Positions 8,933 through 16,970 of a DNA stretch of 64,000 nt are shown in pieces (position 1 is the first letter of the stretch; each line of letters begins with the position of its first letter). The notes beneath the pieces were generated by a model. That model searched no databases. It was not told the origin of the DNA and saw only the letters and a program-made list of their open reading frames with translations. A program made the translations under genes and the position numbers. The DNA comes from Salimicrobium humidisoli (GTDB taxonomy: Bacteria > Bacillota > Bacilli > Bacillales > Halobacillaceae), in contig NZ_NSGH01000012.1 in NCBI RefSeq assembly GCF_002295105.1, positions 27,923 through 91,922 on the forward strand, written 5' to 3'.

Positions 8933-9736
8933 TTACTCGCCAGAGCCGCCTCCACTGTTGGCTTTTGCAGTTTCTTTAATGAATTCGGCCAGTTGCTGAC
9001 GTTCTTCATCAGAGCCGCTGAACATATCAGCAGGCATACTGCCTATACCATTAACAGCGATGTCTTTGATTTCATCTACAGATTTCTCTGTTTTCAAGAG
9101 CGAAGGGTTATTGCCCGAACCCTGAAGCTGTTCGCCGTGACATTGCATACAGTTGGCTTCATATGCCGCATAACCTGCAGCTTCGGTATCGATTTCCACC
9201 TCTGACTCCTGAGCTTCCACGTCAACTGCGTATTTCTCACCGCGTTCCTGATAGTCAACTTCTGAGACCGACTCATATGTAAGCCAGATGGTCGAAGCTA
9301 CTCCGATCAGCATCAAACCTACAGCAATCGGACGCTTATTGACAGTACGTCCCGGCGCACGATCGAGAAAAGGTGCCAGAAGTAAAGCTGTAAAAGCCAG
9401 ACCGGGTATGACGATAGCACCGATTACGATGTACTCACCGCCTGCGAACTGATATTTAAGCAGCTGGTAAATAAAGAGAAAATACCAGTCAGGCAACGGG
9501 ATATACCCTGCGTTTGTCGGGTCGGCCTGCTGCTCGAGAGGTGAAGGGTGGGCAGCCACCAAAATAAGAAACCCTATAAGAAACACTGAGCCCGTCAACC
9601 ACTCTCTAAGCAGGAAGTTAGGCCAGAAGGCTTCCGTCCGTCCAGGATATTCCGAATAATCTTTCGGGACGTTCCTCTCCTTGTTCGCCTTGATACGGGA
9701 ATCTCCCACAAATTTCATTCCTTTTCCTCTATGCAC
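8933..9736 (-). CDS. qcrC: Menaquinol:cytochrome c reductase, cytochrome c subunit QcrC
   Basis: QcrC is the fused subunit IV/cytochrome c component of the Bacillus b6c-type complex. The N-terminal 160 residues hold three membrane helices and the quinol-site segment LPDWYFLF (81-88); a linker rich in Glu leads to a cytochrome c domain with CMQCH at 196-200 and a candidate Met ligand at M234. The GTG start at 9736 follows AAAGGAGGGAAAGAC and gives the MHRGKGMKF N-terminus seen in other Bacillus QcrC proteins. Haem attachment would need the cytochrome c maturation proteins encoded at 44792-48212. Confidence 0.97.
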   Translation of the reverse strand: MHRGKGMKFVGDSRIKANKERNVPKDYSEYPGRTEAFWPNFLLREWLTGSVFLIGFLILVAAHPSPLEQQADPTNAGYIPLPDWYFLFIYQLLKYQFAGGEYIVIGAIVIPGLAFTALLLAPFLDRAPGRTVNKRPIAVGLMLIGVASTIWLTYESVSEVDYQERGEKYAVDVEAQESEVEIDTEAAGYAAYEANCMQCHGEQLQGSGNNPSLLKTEKSVDEIKDIAVNGIGSMPADMFSGSDEERQQLAEFIKETAKANSGGGSGE

Positions 9737-9765
9737 GTCTTTCCCTCCTTTGTTTCGCTAAAGAT

Positions 9766-10440
9766 TTATAGCGGTCCTGAAATACCTTGTCTTCTTATCA
9801 GAATAAAGTGTGCTCCAAGAAGTCCGAATAGTACAGCTGGAAGGAAGAACACATGAATCGCAAAGAATCTTGTAAGTGTCTGAGCTCCTACGATAGACTG
9901 ATCACCTGCGAGTAACGTTCTCAGCATATCACCTATGACAGGTGTAGCTGCTGCAATTTCAAGACCTACCTGAGTAGCAAAATAAGCTTTGTTATCCCAT
10001 GGAAGAAGATATCCGGTAAAGCCCAGACCCAGAATTACGAAGAACAACAGAACTCCGACAATCCAGTTGAGTTCACGCGGTTTCTTGTAAGCCCCCTGGA
10101 AGAAAACCCTGAGTGTATGTAAAAATAACATGACCGTCACAACACTGGCTCCCCAGTGGTGCATCCCCCGGACGATTTGTCCATGAGCAACTTCCATTTG
10201 CAGATAGTAAACTGAATTCCAAGCATTTTCAATGTCAGGTACATAATACATTGTCAAAAACATACCTGATAAAATCTGAATCACGGTGACGAAAAACGTA
10301 AGACCACCGAAACAATAAACAAACGCCGAGAAGTGGTACGCCGGATTCACGTGTTCAGGTACTTCGTGATCCGCGATATCTCGCCATATCGGGTTGACGT
10401 CTACACGCTCATCGACCCAATCATATAATTTTTGCAGCAT
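9766..10440 (-). CDS. qcrB: Menaquinol:cytochrome c reductase, cytochrome b subunit QcrB
   Basis: This b6-type cytochrome b has four membrane helices and four haem ligands recognisable as H94, H108, H196 and H211 (GMHHWG, FLHTLR, FAIHVF and GAHFI contexts). C43 (VYCFGG) matches the cysteine that binds the extra haem ci in Bacillus QcrB and plant b6. At 224 residues it has the normal length, and the subunit IV part is fused to QcrC instead. It lies 14 bases after qcrA in one operon. Confidence 0.97.
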   Translation of the reverse strand: MLQKLYDWVDERVDVNPIWRDIADHEVPEHVNPAYHFSAFVYCFGGLTFFVTVIQILSGMFLTMYYVPDIENAWNSVYYLQMEVAHGQIVRGMHHWGASVVTVMLFLHTLRVFFQGAYKKPRELNWIVGVLLFFVILGLGFTGYLLPWDNKAYFATQVGLEIAAATPVIGDMLRTLLAGDQSIVGAQTLTRFFAIHVFFLPAVLFGLLGAHFILIRRQGISGPL

Positions 10441-10454
10441 GAACTACGCCCCCT

Positions 10455-10952
10455 TTATCTAGCAATTTCTTCACCTAAGTACAACATGCCGTCCTCGACC
10501 TTCGTTTCAAAAACCGGTAGCGGTGCGGTCGGAGGCGTGCCCGGAACGTTAACGCCGTCTTTCGTATAGCGTCCGCCGTGACATGGGCAAAAGAACTGTT
10601 TTGGATATTCCTCGTTCGAGGCCCAGTCCACCGTACAGCCCAGGTGTGTACAGATAGGTGACAGTGCGATGATCTCGTCATCTTCTTTCCGGTACACCCA
10701 TGCTGTTTTCTGAATAGTGGATTCATACCAGGCATCCACCTGTTCCACTTCCCACTCAAAACGCTGTGGTTCGTTCGTCACTTCCTTCACGTCGGCAACG
10801 GAATGGAAATCGCCGGCTGCAGCGGGCTTGAACACAGGATCAATGGCAAATCTGACCATGGGAGCCATCATTCCTGCGGCCATAAAACCGCCGAGCCCTG
10901 TTAATGTGTAGTTAAGAAATTGACGACGGGATACTTTCTTTGGTTCGCTCAT
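10455..10952 (-). CDS. qcrA: Rieske iron-sulfur subunit QcrA
   Basis: QcrA carries the [2Fe-2S] cluster of the quinol:cytochrome c reductase. The two ligand boxes are CTHLGC (101-106) and CPCHGG (122-127). The N-terminus has a twin-arginine motif SRRQFL (8-13) followed by a glycine-rich hydrophobic segment (17-32), consistent with Tat-dependent insertion of a folded cluster domain. It is the first gene of qcrABC and has its own promoter at 11020-11048. Confidence 0.97.
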   Translation of the reverse strand: MSEPKKVSRRQFLNYTLTGLGGFMAAGMMAPMVRFAIDPVFKPAAAGDFHSVADVKEVTNEPQRFEWEVEQVDAWYESTIQKTAWVYRKEDDEIIALSPICTHLGCTVDWASNEEYPKQFFCPCHGGRYTKDGVNVPGTPPTAPLPVFETKVEDGMLYLGEEIAR

Positions 10953-11019
10953 TCTTTTCCCCCCTCTATGCTGACCCGATGTTTCATGGATATTAAAAAT
11001 ACTTTACTAAGACACTACC

Positions 11020-11048
11020 ATGATAGCGTAAAAAGCCTGTACGGTCAA
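11020..11048 (-). promoter_or_regulatory. qcrA: Sigma-A-type promoter of qcrABC
   Basis: On the minus strand TTGACC (11043-11048) and TATCAT (11020-11025) are spaced by exactly 17 bases, in the 121-base gap between ypiF and qcrA. It would let the qcr operon be expressed independently of ypiF. Confidence 0.75.
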
Positions 11049-11073
11049 TAAATTATCAACTGACCCGTAAGAA

Positions 11074-11538
11074 TTACGTCTGCCAGCTCTCTTTAATAAT
11101 CTCCACGATTTCTTTCGCCTGTTCCTTGACGAACGACTGCGTCTCCGTGGACTGTAAATCTCCGTGCCGCAGGCCGGGGAACCAGAGAAGTTCACCACGA
11201 AGGTCACTCTCCGATTTTCTCCAGTTTCTGTCAAAACTGAACAAAAAGACGTAAGAGAAAGGTTTTTCGGTGAAAGAGTCTATCCAGTTGTTCACTCGAT
11301 CCACTTCGGCTTCCGCGTTTCCGGCTATATAATAATAATCCGGAGCCAGCACAATCCTTCCCCTGAACTGCTCTTCAATGATTCTTGAGAACAGATTCGT
11401 CAGTTCCGCCTGGAAACCGGAACCGGTCATCTTTTCGTCAATAGAGGTATGAATTGGTATCAATGGAATAAAAAGGGTGTCGATATATTCTTTTTCTTTT
11501 ACGAATTGTTCAAGATCTTTTTTTGCCCATTTCATCAT
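11074..11538 (-). CDS. ypiF: DUF2487 protein YpiF
   Basis: A soluble 154-residue protein whose MKWAKKDLEQF start, FIPLIP strand and ESDLRGELLWFPGLRHGDL segment fit the YpiF family (DUF2487), unknown function. As in B. subtilis it precedes qcrA. ypiB, which normally sits between ypiA and ypiF, is absent. The start is one of two adjacent ATGs after GGGGGGTGTA. A strong hairpin with a T run lies 45 bases upstream, and the only -10-like site I see (TATACT, 11635-11640) is on the far side of it, so ypiF may be expressed through a leader terminator. Confidence 0.83.
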   Translation of the reverse strand: MMKWAKKDLEQFVKEKEYIDTLFIPLIPIHTSIDEKMTGSGFQAELTNLFSRIIEEQFRGRIVLAPDYYYIAGNAEAEVDRVNNWIDSFTEKPFSYVFLFSFDRNWRKSESDLRGELLWFPGLRHGDLQSTETQSFVKEQAKEIVEIIKESWQT

Positions 11539-11583
11539 TACACCCCCCCGAATAACATTGCCATGCCCTGGCCGGACAGAAGT

Positions 11584-11619
11584 AAAAACAGGGGCGTGGA
11601 TGAAGTCCCCTGTTTTTTT
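11584..11619 (-). terminator. Hairpin terminator between ypiA and ypiF
   Basis: AAAACAGGGG and CCCCTGTTTT flank a 12-base loop; both strands end in T-rich runs. It probably ends the ypiA message, but it could also act inside a ypiF leader. Confidence 0.85.
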
Positions 11620-11694
11620 AACACTGTATTTACCAGTATACTTTCTGATTCACAGTTTGAAAAGTAATTATATTTTATTTCCGGCTTCCAGGAA

Positions 11695-12945
11695 TTATGC
11701 TTCCAGCCTTTCGATGAATTCTTCAATTTCGGTGTTCGAAGGTTCAAGAGCCAGATACTCTTTGAATACAGACACAGCTTCTTCTTTCTGGCCGTTTTCA
11801 ACAAGGAAATAGCCGTAGTCCTCAAGGAATTCCACGTCTTCTTTAAAAGATAAATAAGCATTGGCATAATAACCGGAGGATTTCTCGAAGTTTTCCTCTT
11901 CCCTGCTTGCCTGGGCGAGTTCCCAGTCATAGAGCGGGTCCACTTCTCCCGTCTTTTGAATATCTTCAAGGAGGAGTATGACGCTTTCATAGTCTTCTTC
12001 CTCTTTATACCGTTCAAGGAGGAACAGCACCGCCTCTTTATAACCCGGGTCTATGGCAACCGCTTCTCTCATCGCCCGATAAGCAGCTTCTTTGTCTCCC
12101 TGTTTGTAGGAAAGGAAACCGGTCATGTAGTATAGATCCTTATTATACTCATCTTTCGTAAGGCCTTCCCGCGCTTTCTCCAGTGCTTCGGCAGCCATCC
12201 CTTCCTCTTCATAGACTCTGGCCAGAAGCGGGTAAACGGATTGATAATATGGATCTTTTTTAAGAAGATCTTCCCATACCTGAATGGTAATGTCGTTTCT
12301 CCCTGCCTTGTTGGCTATGAACCCGTACCGGAACTGCACATCGGGGTTTTCCTCTTCCACTTCCTGAAAGTACTCAAGGGCTACTTCGAATCCGCCTGTA
12401 GCTGCATAAGCTTCCCCGAGCCGGGTCGCTACTTCGATATCTCCGATGACCCGGGAGTGTTCCATCGCGTTTTCATAATAGGGGATACTCTTATTATATT
12501 CACCGTTCGAAAAAGCGAGTTCTCCTAAAGCGAAGTCGATCACCGGTTCGTTCGGATCATAATGTTTCGCTGTCAGAAGTTTACTTTCAGCCACCTCGAA
12601 CAGACCCTGAGACTGATAAAGATCAGCGACCTGCATGAGAGCCTGGAGATACATTTCATCCTCGGGTTCTATTTTATTTAAAAGGTCGACTGCTTCCATG
12701 TCTTCCTCAAGATCGATGTGGATTTCCGCCAGCATAACGATGATCTCCTGCTCCTTCGGATACTGCTGAAGAAATTCTTTCAAAATCATCTTCGCCTCTT
12801 CAAGCATCCCCCACTGTATATAAAGTTCAGCTATCGTGAATTTCTCTTCTTCATCAGCTTCCGGCAAATAATTCTGCAGTGTTTCAAGCGCATCCTGTGT
12901 TTTATTTTCCTCCATCTGATGGACTGCTTTCTGAATCTCTTCCAT
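11695..12945 (-). CDS. ypiA: TPR-repeat protein YpiA
   Basis: A 416-residue protein built almost wholly of tandem helical pairs of about 34 residues, with TPR-type spacing of Ala, Tyr and Pro (for example ALEYFQEVEEENPDVQFRYG). It is extremely rich in Glu and Asp with few basic residues, which suits a halophile cytoplasm. YpiA is conserved beside the aromatic genes in Bacillus, but its role is unknown; a scaffolding function is an inference from the fold. It has its own promoter after the aroA terminator and a start site AAAGGGTGTAGTTA before ATG. Confidence 0.88.
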   Translation of the reverse strand: MEEIQKAVHQMEENKTQDALETLQNYLPEADEEEKFTIAELYIQWGMLEEAKMILKEFLQQYPKEQEIIVMLAEIHIDLEEDMEAVDLLNKIEPEDEMYLQALMQVADLYQSQGLFEVAESKLLTAKHYDPNEPVIDFALGELAFSNGEYNKSIPYYENAMEHSRVIGDIEVATRLGEAYAATGGFEVALEYFQEVEEENPDVQFRYGFIANKAGRNDITIQVWEDLLKKDPYYQSVYPLLARVYEEEGMAAEALEKAREGLTKDEYNKDLYYMTGFLSYKQGDKEAAYRAMREAVAIDPGYKEAVLFLLERYKEEEDYESVILLLEDIQKTGEVDPLYDWELAQASREEENFEKSSGYYANAYLSFKEDVEFLEDYGYFLVENGQKEEAVSVFKEYLALEPSNTEIEEFIERLEA

Positions 12946-12994
12946 TAACTACACCCTTTCTGCACCGCGGGTTTCAATCTCCCTTAACAGAGCA

Positions 12995-13023
12995 ATGATA
13001 TATGAATGTCACTTTGTGTTCAA
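12995..13023 (-). promoter_or_regulatory. ypiA: Sigma-A-type promoter of ypiA
   Basis: Minus-strand TTGAAC (13018-13023) and TATCAT (12995-13000) are 17 bases apart, about 50 bases upstream of the ypiA ATG. Confidence 0.7.
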
Positions 13024-13046
13024 GTAAGGAAAATCCAGACTCATTA

Positions 13047-13089
13047 AAATATCTTCACGCGGGACCTTTCGTCCGGTGAAGATATTTTT
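13047..13089 (-). terminator. Terminator of the aromatic operon
   Basis: A long stem (AAATATCTTCAC paired with GTGAAGATATTT, extended by GGAC/GTCC with a GAAA-type loop) starts immediately after the aroA stop codon and ends in a short T tract. Confidence 0.9.
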
Positions 13090-13090
13090 C

Positions 13091-14377
13091 CTAACGATTA
13101 TATAGCAAGTGCTCGAGGTCCGAAAAGAAGTCAGGATAGGAAATGTTTATAGCTTCCGGACGATGAACAGTCGTCTCCCCTTCGGCTATGAGTGAAGCTA
13201 CGGCTTCCATCATACCTATGCGATGGTCCCCTTCCGAAGATACTTCCGCTCCCCGGAGAGCAGTTCCGCCTTTAATGATCATTCCATCCTCTGTCGGCGT
13301 AATATCCGCCCCCATCAAAGAAAGATTGTTGTACACAGCCTGTATGCGGTCCGTCTCCTTCACTTTCAGTTCCCCTGCGTCTTTGATGACCGTAGTTCCT
13401 GCAGCTTGAGTTGCGGCCAGGGCAAGAACAGGGACTTCATCGATAAGGTTGGCGATCAGTTCTCCTTCCACCGTAATACCTTCGAGTTCACTGCTTTTCA
13501 CAGTAACGTCCGCTACTGGTTCCTCCCCGATCCGGTCGGTGATTACCACATTTATATCGGCACCCATCTTTTTAAGAGCCTGAATGATGCCGTTACGCGT
13601 TTCATTGACACCCACTCTTCGAATAGTTACATCACTCCCGGGAACGATAGCAGCAGCAACTATGAAAAAGGCGGCTGAAGAAATATCTCCCGGGACGTCT
13701 ACATCCGAAGCTTTCATTTTCTGGCCGCCCCGGACGGATATAGCACCGGAGTCATTGGTAACTTCCACTCCGAATTCAGGAAGCATCGTTTCCGTATGGT
13801 TCCTCGTCTTCGCAGCTTCGATCACTGTTGTGACCCCTTCGGCAAAAAGTCCTGCAAGAAGAATGGAAGATTTAACCTGGGCACTCTTGACAGGCATTTC
13901 GTAAGTTATTCCGCTCAAACCGGTTCCGCTGAAAGCAAGAGGAAGTTTCTTACCCTGTTCTCTCCCCTCGATAACGGCACCCATCTGACGGAGCGGCTTC
14001 ACGACCCGGTCCATGGGGCGCACGCTGAGAGATTCGTCCCCGTACGCTGTCGTAAATAACGGAAGCCCGGCCAACACACCGCTCATCAGTCTGGCAGTCG
14101 TTCCGGAATTTCCGAAATATAGCGGGGCTTCCGGCTCCTTCAGTCCACCCGCTCCCTTGCCATGTACAGTCAGATCTCGTCCGTCACGGTCGATCTGCAC
14201 GCCCATTTCCCTGAACACCTCTACCGTCCTTAAACAATCTTCCGCGTCCAGGAAGCCGCGGATTCTGGAAGTCCCCTCCGCCAGAGATGCGAATATAACA
14301 GCACGATGTGAGATCGATTTGTCTCCGGGTACTGTAACCTCTCCCGATAAACCCGCTGATGCCGGATTTCTTTTCAT
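13091..14377 (-). CDS. aroA: 5-enolpyruvylshikimate-3-phosphate synthase
   Basis: EPSP synthase joins shikimate-3-phosphate and phosphoenolpyruvate (gene called aroE in B. subtilis). The PEP-binding motif GDKSISHR is at 18-25, and YFGNSGTTARL and the DGDHRIGM-like SEGDHRIGMMEA segment are intact. An in-frame ATG exists at 14383, but ATG 14377 is better spaced (9 bases) from AAGGGAG and gives 428 residues, the usual Bacillus length. The residues around the PEP site resemble the class II-type Gram-positive enzymes. It is the last gene of the aromatic operon. Confidence 0.97.
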   Translation of the reverse strand: MKRNPASAGLSGEVTVPGDKSISHRAVIFASLAEGTSRIRGFLDAEDCLRTVEVFREMGVQIDRDGRDLTVHGKGAGGLKEPEAPLYFGNSGTTARLMSGVLAGLPLFTTAYGDESLSVRPMDRVVKPLRQMGAVIEGREQGKKLPLAFSGTGLSGITYEMPVKSAQVKSSILLAGLFAEGVTTVIEAAKTRNHTETMLPEFGVEVTNDSGAISVRGGQKMKASDVDVPGDISSAAFFIVAAAIVPGSDVTIRRVGVNETRNGIIQALKKMGADINVVITDRIGEEPVADVTVKSSELEGITVEGELIANLIDEVPVLALAATQAAGTTVIKDAGELKVKETDRIQAVYNNLSLMGADITPTEDGMIIKGGTALRGAEVSSEGDHRIGMMEAVASLIAEGETTVHRPEAINISYPDFFSDLEHLLYNR

Positions 14378-14404
14378 ATACATCTTCTCCCTTCATACCG
14401 CATT

Positions 14405-15499
14405 TTACTGTTCGATCACTACCTCATAATTCTTATTCCTCAGAAGGAGGGCGCTCTCCTCCTGTTCTTTTCCTGTCGGGAAGCTGATACGGAGTACTCC
14501 CGTTATGCCTTCACGTATTTCGAGTATTTCTATGTTCTTAATACTTATACCGGCTTCGGCGAGAACTTCGATCACTTTATGGATGGTTCCCGGCTGATCA
14601 TAGATATCCACGAAGATGTCATAAAAACCGGGGATGGCTCCTTTCTCTTTGACAGGCAGACCATCCCTGAAAGTTTTAGCTTCCGTCAGATAACGTAACG
14701 TCTCCTCCCTGGAGTCGGTCTGCAGGTATTCTTTCAATCTGGTCATTTCCTGGATCCAGTCTTCAAGCATTGGCACGAGCTGCTGTTTATTTTGAAAAAA
14801 AATATCCTGCCACAGTGGAGGATTACTCGAAGCGATTCTTGTAATATCACGAAAGCCTCCGGCAGCAAGGTTTTTCAACTCCGGGTGTGTATGCTGCCAT
14901 TTTTTTGCCTGCTGGACGAGGGAGGAGGCGATCAGGTGCGGAAAATGTGAAATTACGGCGGTCATCTCATCATGTTCCTGAGGCGAGAGAGTTACGAAAC
15001 GGGCTTTCGTCGCCTCCAGCAGTCCCCGCAGCTCTTTTGTTTTCTCATCCCGGTCTTTGACGGGAGAGAGGACGTAAATAGCATTTTCGAATAAGTGAGG
15101 TTTGGCTGCTGTAAATCCGTTCTTGTGTGATCCGGACATCGGATGACCACCGATAAATGTTATCCGGTCGTTCGCGAGCAGAGAAGCTTCCTTCATCACT
15201 TCATTTTTCACTGACGAGACATCGGTAACCAGCAGATCTTTGGAAAGAGTCACGTCGTTCAAATTCCGGATTACCTGAACGGTAGTAGTGATAGGCAGCG
15301 CGAGAACCAGAACATCTGCCCGGGGCAGAGCTTCATAGAGGTTCCCCGCCTTCTCATCGATGACGCCCTGGCGATAAGCCAGTTCAAGGCTCTGGACATC
15401 TTCGTCATGTCCTAAGATGAAGTGGCCTTCCTTTTTGATATTCATGGCCAGAGAGCCGCCGATCAGACCGAGACCGGCGACCACCACAGTTTTATTCAT
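14405..15499 (-). CDS. tyrA: Prephenate dehydrogenase with ACT domain
   Basis: TyrA oxidises prephenate to 4-hydroxyphenylpyruvate for tyrosine. It begins with the NAD-binding GLGLIGGSLA loop (residues 10-19), has the GGHPMSGS substrate segment, and ends in an ACT regulatory domain from about residue 290 (FVDIYDQPGTIHKVIEVL), consistent with tyrosine feedback control. It overlaps the hisC stop by four bases (ATGA), so translation is coupled, and lies 27 bases upstream of aroA. Confidence 0.97.
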   Translation of the reverse strand: MNKTVVVAGLGLIGGSLAMNIKKEGHFILGHDEDVQSLELAYRQGVIDEKAGNLYEALPRADVLVLALPITTTVQVIRNLNDVTLSKDLLVTDVSSVKNEVMKEASLLANDRITFIGGHPMSGSHKNGFTAAKPHLFENAIYVLSPVKDRDEKTKELRGLLEATKARFVTLSPQEHDEMTAVISHFPHLIASSLVQQAKKWQHTHPELKNLAAGGFRDITRIASSNPPLWQDIFFQNKQQLVPMLEDWIQEMTRLKEYLQTDSREETLRYLTEAKTFRDGLPVKEKGAIPGFYDIFVDIYDQPGTIHKVIEVLAEAGISIKNIEILEIREGITGVLRISFPTGKEQEESALLLRNKNYEVVIEQ

Positions 15500-16596
15500 A
15501 GCTTTTCCTCCTGCTTCACCTTCGCTTCAATGTACCCCTGGATTTTTTTCATATCCTCTTCACTTCCAATAGTGAGACGTATCGATCCCGGTATACCGAG
15601 AGCTTCTCCGGAACGTACGATGAAGCCTTTCGTCAGCAGGTGTTCAAACATTTCATCTCCACTGATCGGTAAATGAATCAGTACAAAGTTAGCTTCCGAG
15701 TCATCGTAGCGAAGATCGATGGAGTCACAGAAATCCATAAACGCTTTCTTATTTTCCCTGGTCTGCGCCACCGTATCTTCTAAAAACTCCTGATCTTCAA
15801 GCGCCAGCACAGCCGCTTTCTGGGCTACGACCGAAGTATTGAACGGCTCACGCGCAGGTTCCATCGCGGAAATCGTTTCCGGATCGCCTACGCCGTACCC
15901 TATCCGCAGGCCGGCCAGCCCGTAAGCTTTGGAAAACGTCCGCAGTACCATTACGTTCTTGTGATTATTGACGAGTTCCAGGGAGGATGCCCGTTTTTCT
16001 TTATCGGCGTATTCATAATAAGCTTCATCTATAACGATCAATACGTGGGAGGGGGTACGATCTATAATCTCTTTCAGTTTTTCCTCCCCGAGCAGTACCC
16101 CTGTCGGGTTGTTGGGGGAACAGAGCCAGAGTATCCTGGTATGATCATCCACTTTATTCAGCATAGTCTCGGTGTCATGATGCCCGTCTTCTGTAAGAGC
16201 CACTTCGCGCACCTCCGCTCCTTCAAGAAGAGCATTGTGCTTGTATTGGGGGAACGTAGGTACAGCCATCACCGTATTCGTCAACGGTTCCAGAAAAGCA
16301 CGACAAAGAATCTGAACTATTTCATCCGATCCGTTCCCGAAAATAAGCTGGTCTTCCCCGATTTGATAAAAATCCGAGACCGCTCCTCTGATTTCCCGGG
16401 CATGGCCGTCCGGATAGTATTCTAAACTTTCGAGCATCCGCGGAAGTTCTTCCTTTACCTTTCCGGAAAACCCGAACGGATTTTCGTTAGAAGCCAGTTT
16501 CACTATCTTGTCAAGTCCGTACTCCTTCTTCACTTCATCAATCTGTTTCCCCGGTTTATACGGAGTCATTTCATTTAATATCGGTTTCGTCTTCAT
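15496..16596 (-). CDS. hisC: Histidinol-phosphate / aromatic aminotransferase
   Basis: A class I/II PLP aminotransferase of 366 residues with CSPNNPTG (159-166), the aspartate strand VIDEAYYEY (188-196), and the Schiff-base lysine K223 in FSKAYGLAGLR. In B. subtilis the enzyme at this position serves both histidine synthesis and the last step of phenylalanine and tyrosine synthesis, and the context supports the same double role. In B. subtilis trpEDCFBA lies between aroH and hisC; here hisC overlaps aroH by four bases directly. Confidence 0.95.
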   Translation of the reverse strand: MKTKPILNEMTPYKPGKQIDEVKKEYGLDKIVKLASNENPFGFSGKVKEELPRMLESLEYYPDGHAREIRGAVSDFYQIGEDQLIFGNGSDEIVQILCRAFLEPLTNTVMAVPTFPQYKHNALLEGAEVREVALTEDGHHDTETMLNKVDDHTRILWLCSPNNPTGVLLGEEKLKEIIDRTPSHVLIVIDEAYYEYADKEKRASSLELVNNHKNVMVLRTFSKAYGLAGLRIGYGVGDPETISAMEPAREPFNTSVVAQKAAVLALEDQEFLEDTVAQTRENKKAFMDFCDSIDLRYDDSEANFVLIHLPISGDEMFEHLLTKGFIVRSGEALGIPGSIRLTIGSEEDMKKIQGYIEAKVKQEEKL

Positions 16597-16970
16597 TTGG
16601 CACCGCCTTCCTCTTTTAAATCAGGACGAAGCTTTATCGCCTCGTGATGATAAATGTGATTAATTTCTTTCTGTTCCGCAGTCGTATTGACCGTTACCAT
16701 CACCCTTATACACCTGCTTAAACCTTCAGGGACATCGATCTCACGCATGCACATGACCGGCACGTACTTCCAGCCGTCCAGGTACCGTAACGATTTTGCG
16801 GGGAATGCAGCGTTCAGATCGGCCGTGGCGCTGAAAAGTACCTGGGTCACGTCCTCTGCCGAAATCCGGTTTTCCTCTACGATCTCTTTCATTAATTCAT
16901 ACGACCTGCTCACGATTTCAGTGGCGTCGTCCGTTTCAACTGTAGTCGCTCCACGGATTCCACGAATCAT
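16593..16970 (-). CDS. aroH: Chorismate mutase (AroH type)
   Basis: AroH rearranges chorismate to prephenate. At 125 residues it matches the trimeric monofunctional class, with the N-terminal RGIRGATTVE (residues 3-12), the active-site Arg pattern, and SATADLNAAFPAKSLR and VPVMCMREIDVPEGLSRCIRV segments. Both ends overlap neighbours by four bases (ATGA with aroB upstream and with hisC downstream), so this is one tightly coupled message from chorismate towards Phe and Tyr. Confidence 0.96.
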   Translation of the reverse strand: MIRGIRGATTVETDDATEIVSRSYELMKEIVEENRISAEDVTQVLFSATADLNAAFPAKSLRYLDGWKYVPVMCMREIDVPEGLSRCIRVMVTVNTTAEQKEINHIYHHEAIKLRPDLKEEGGAK

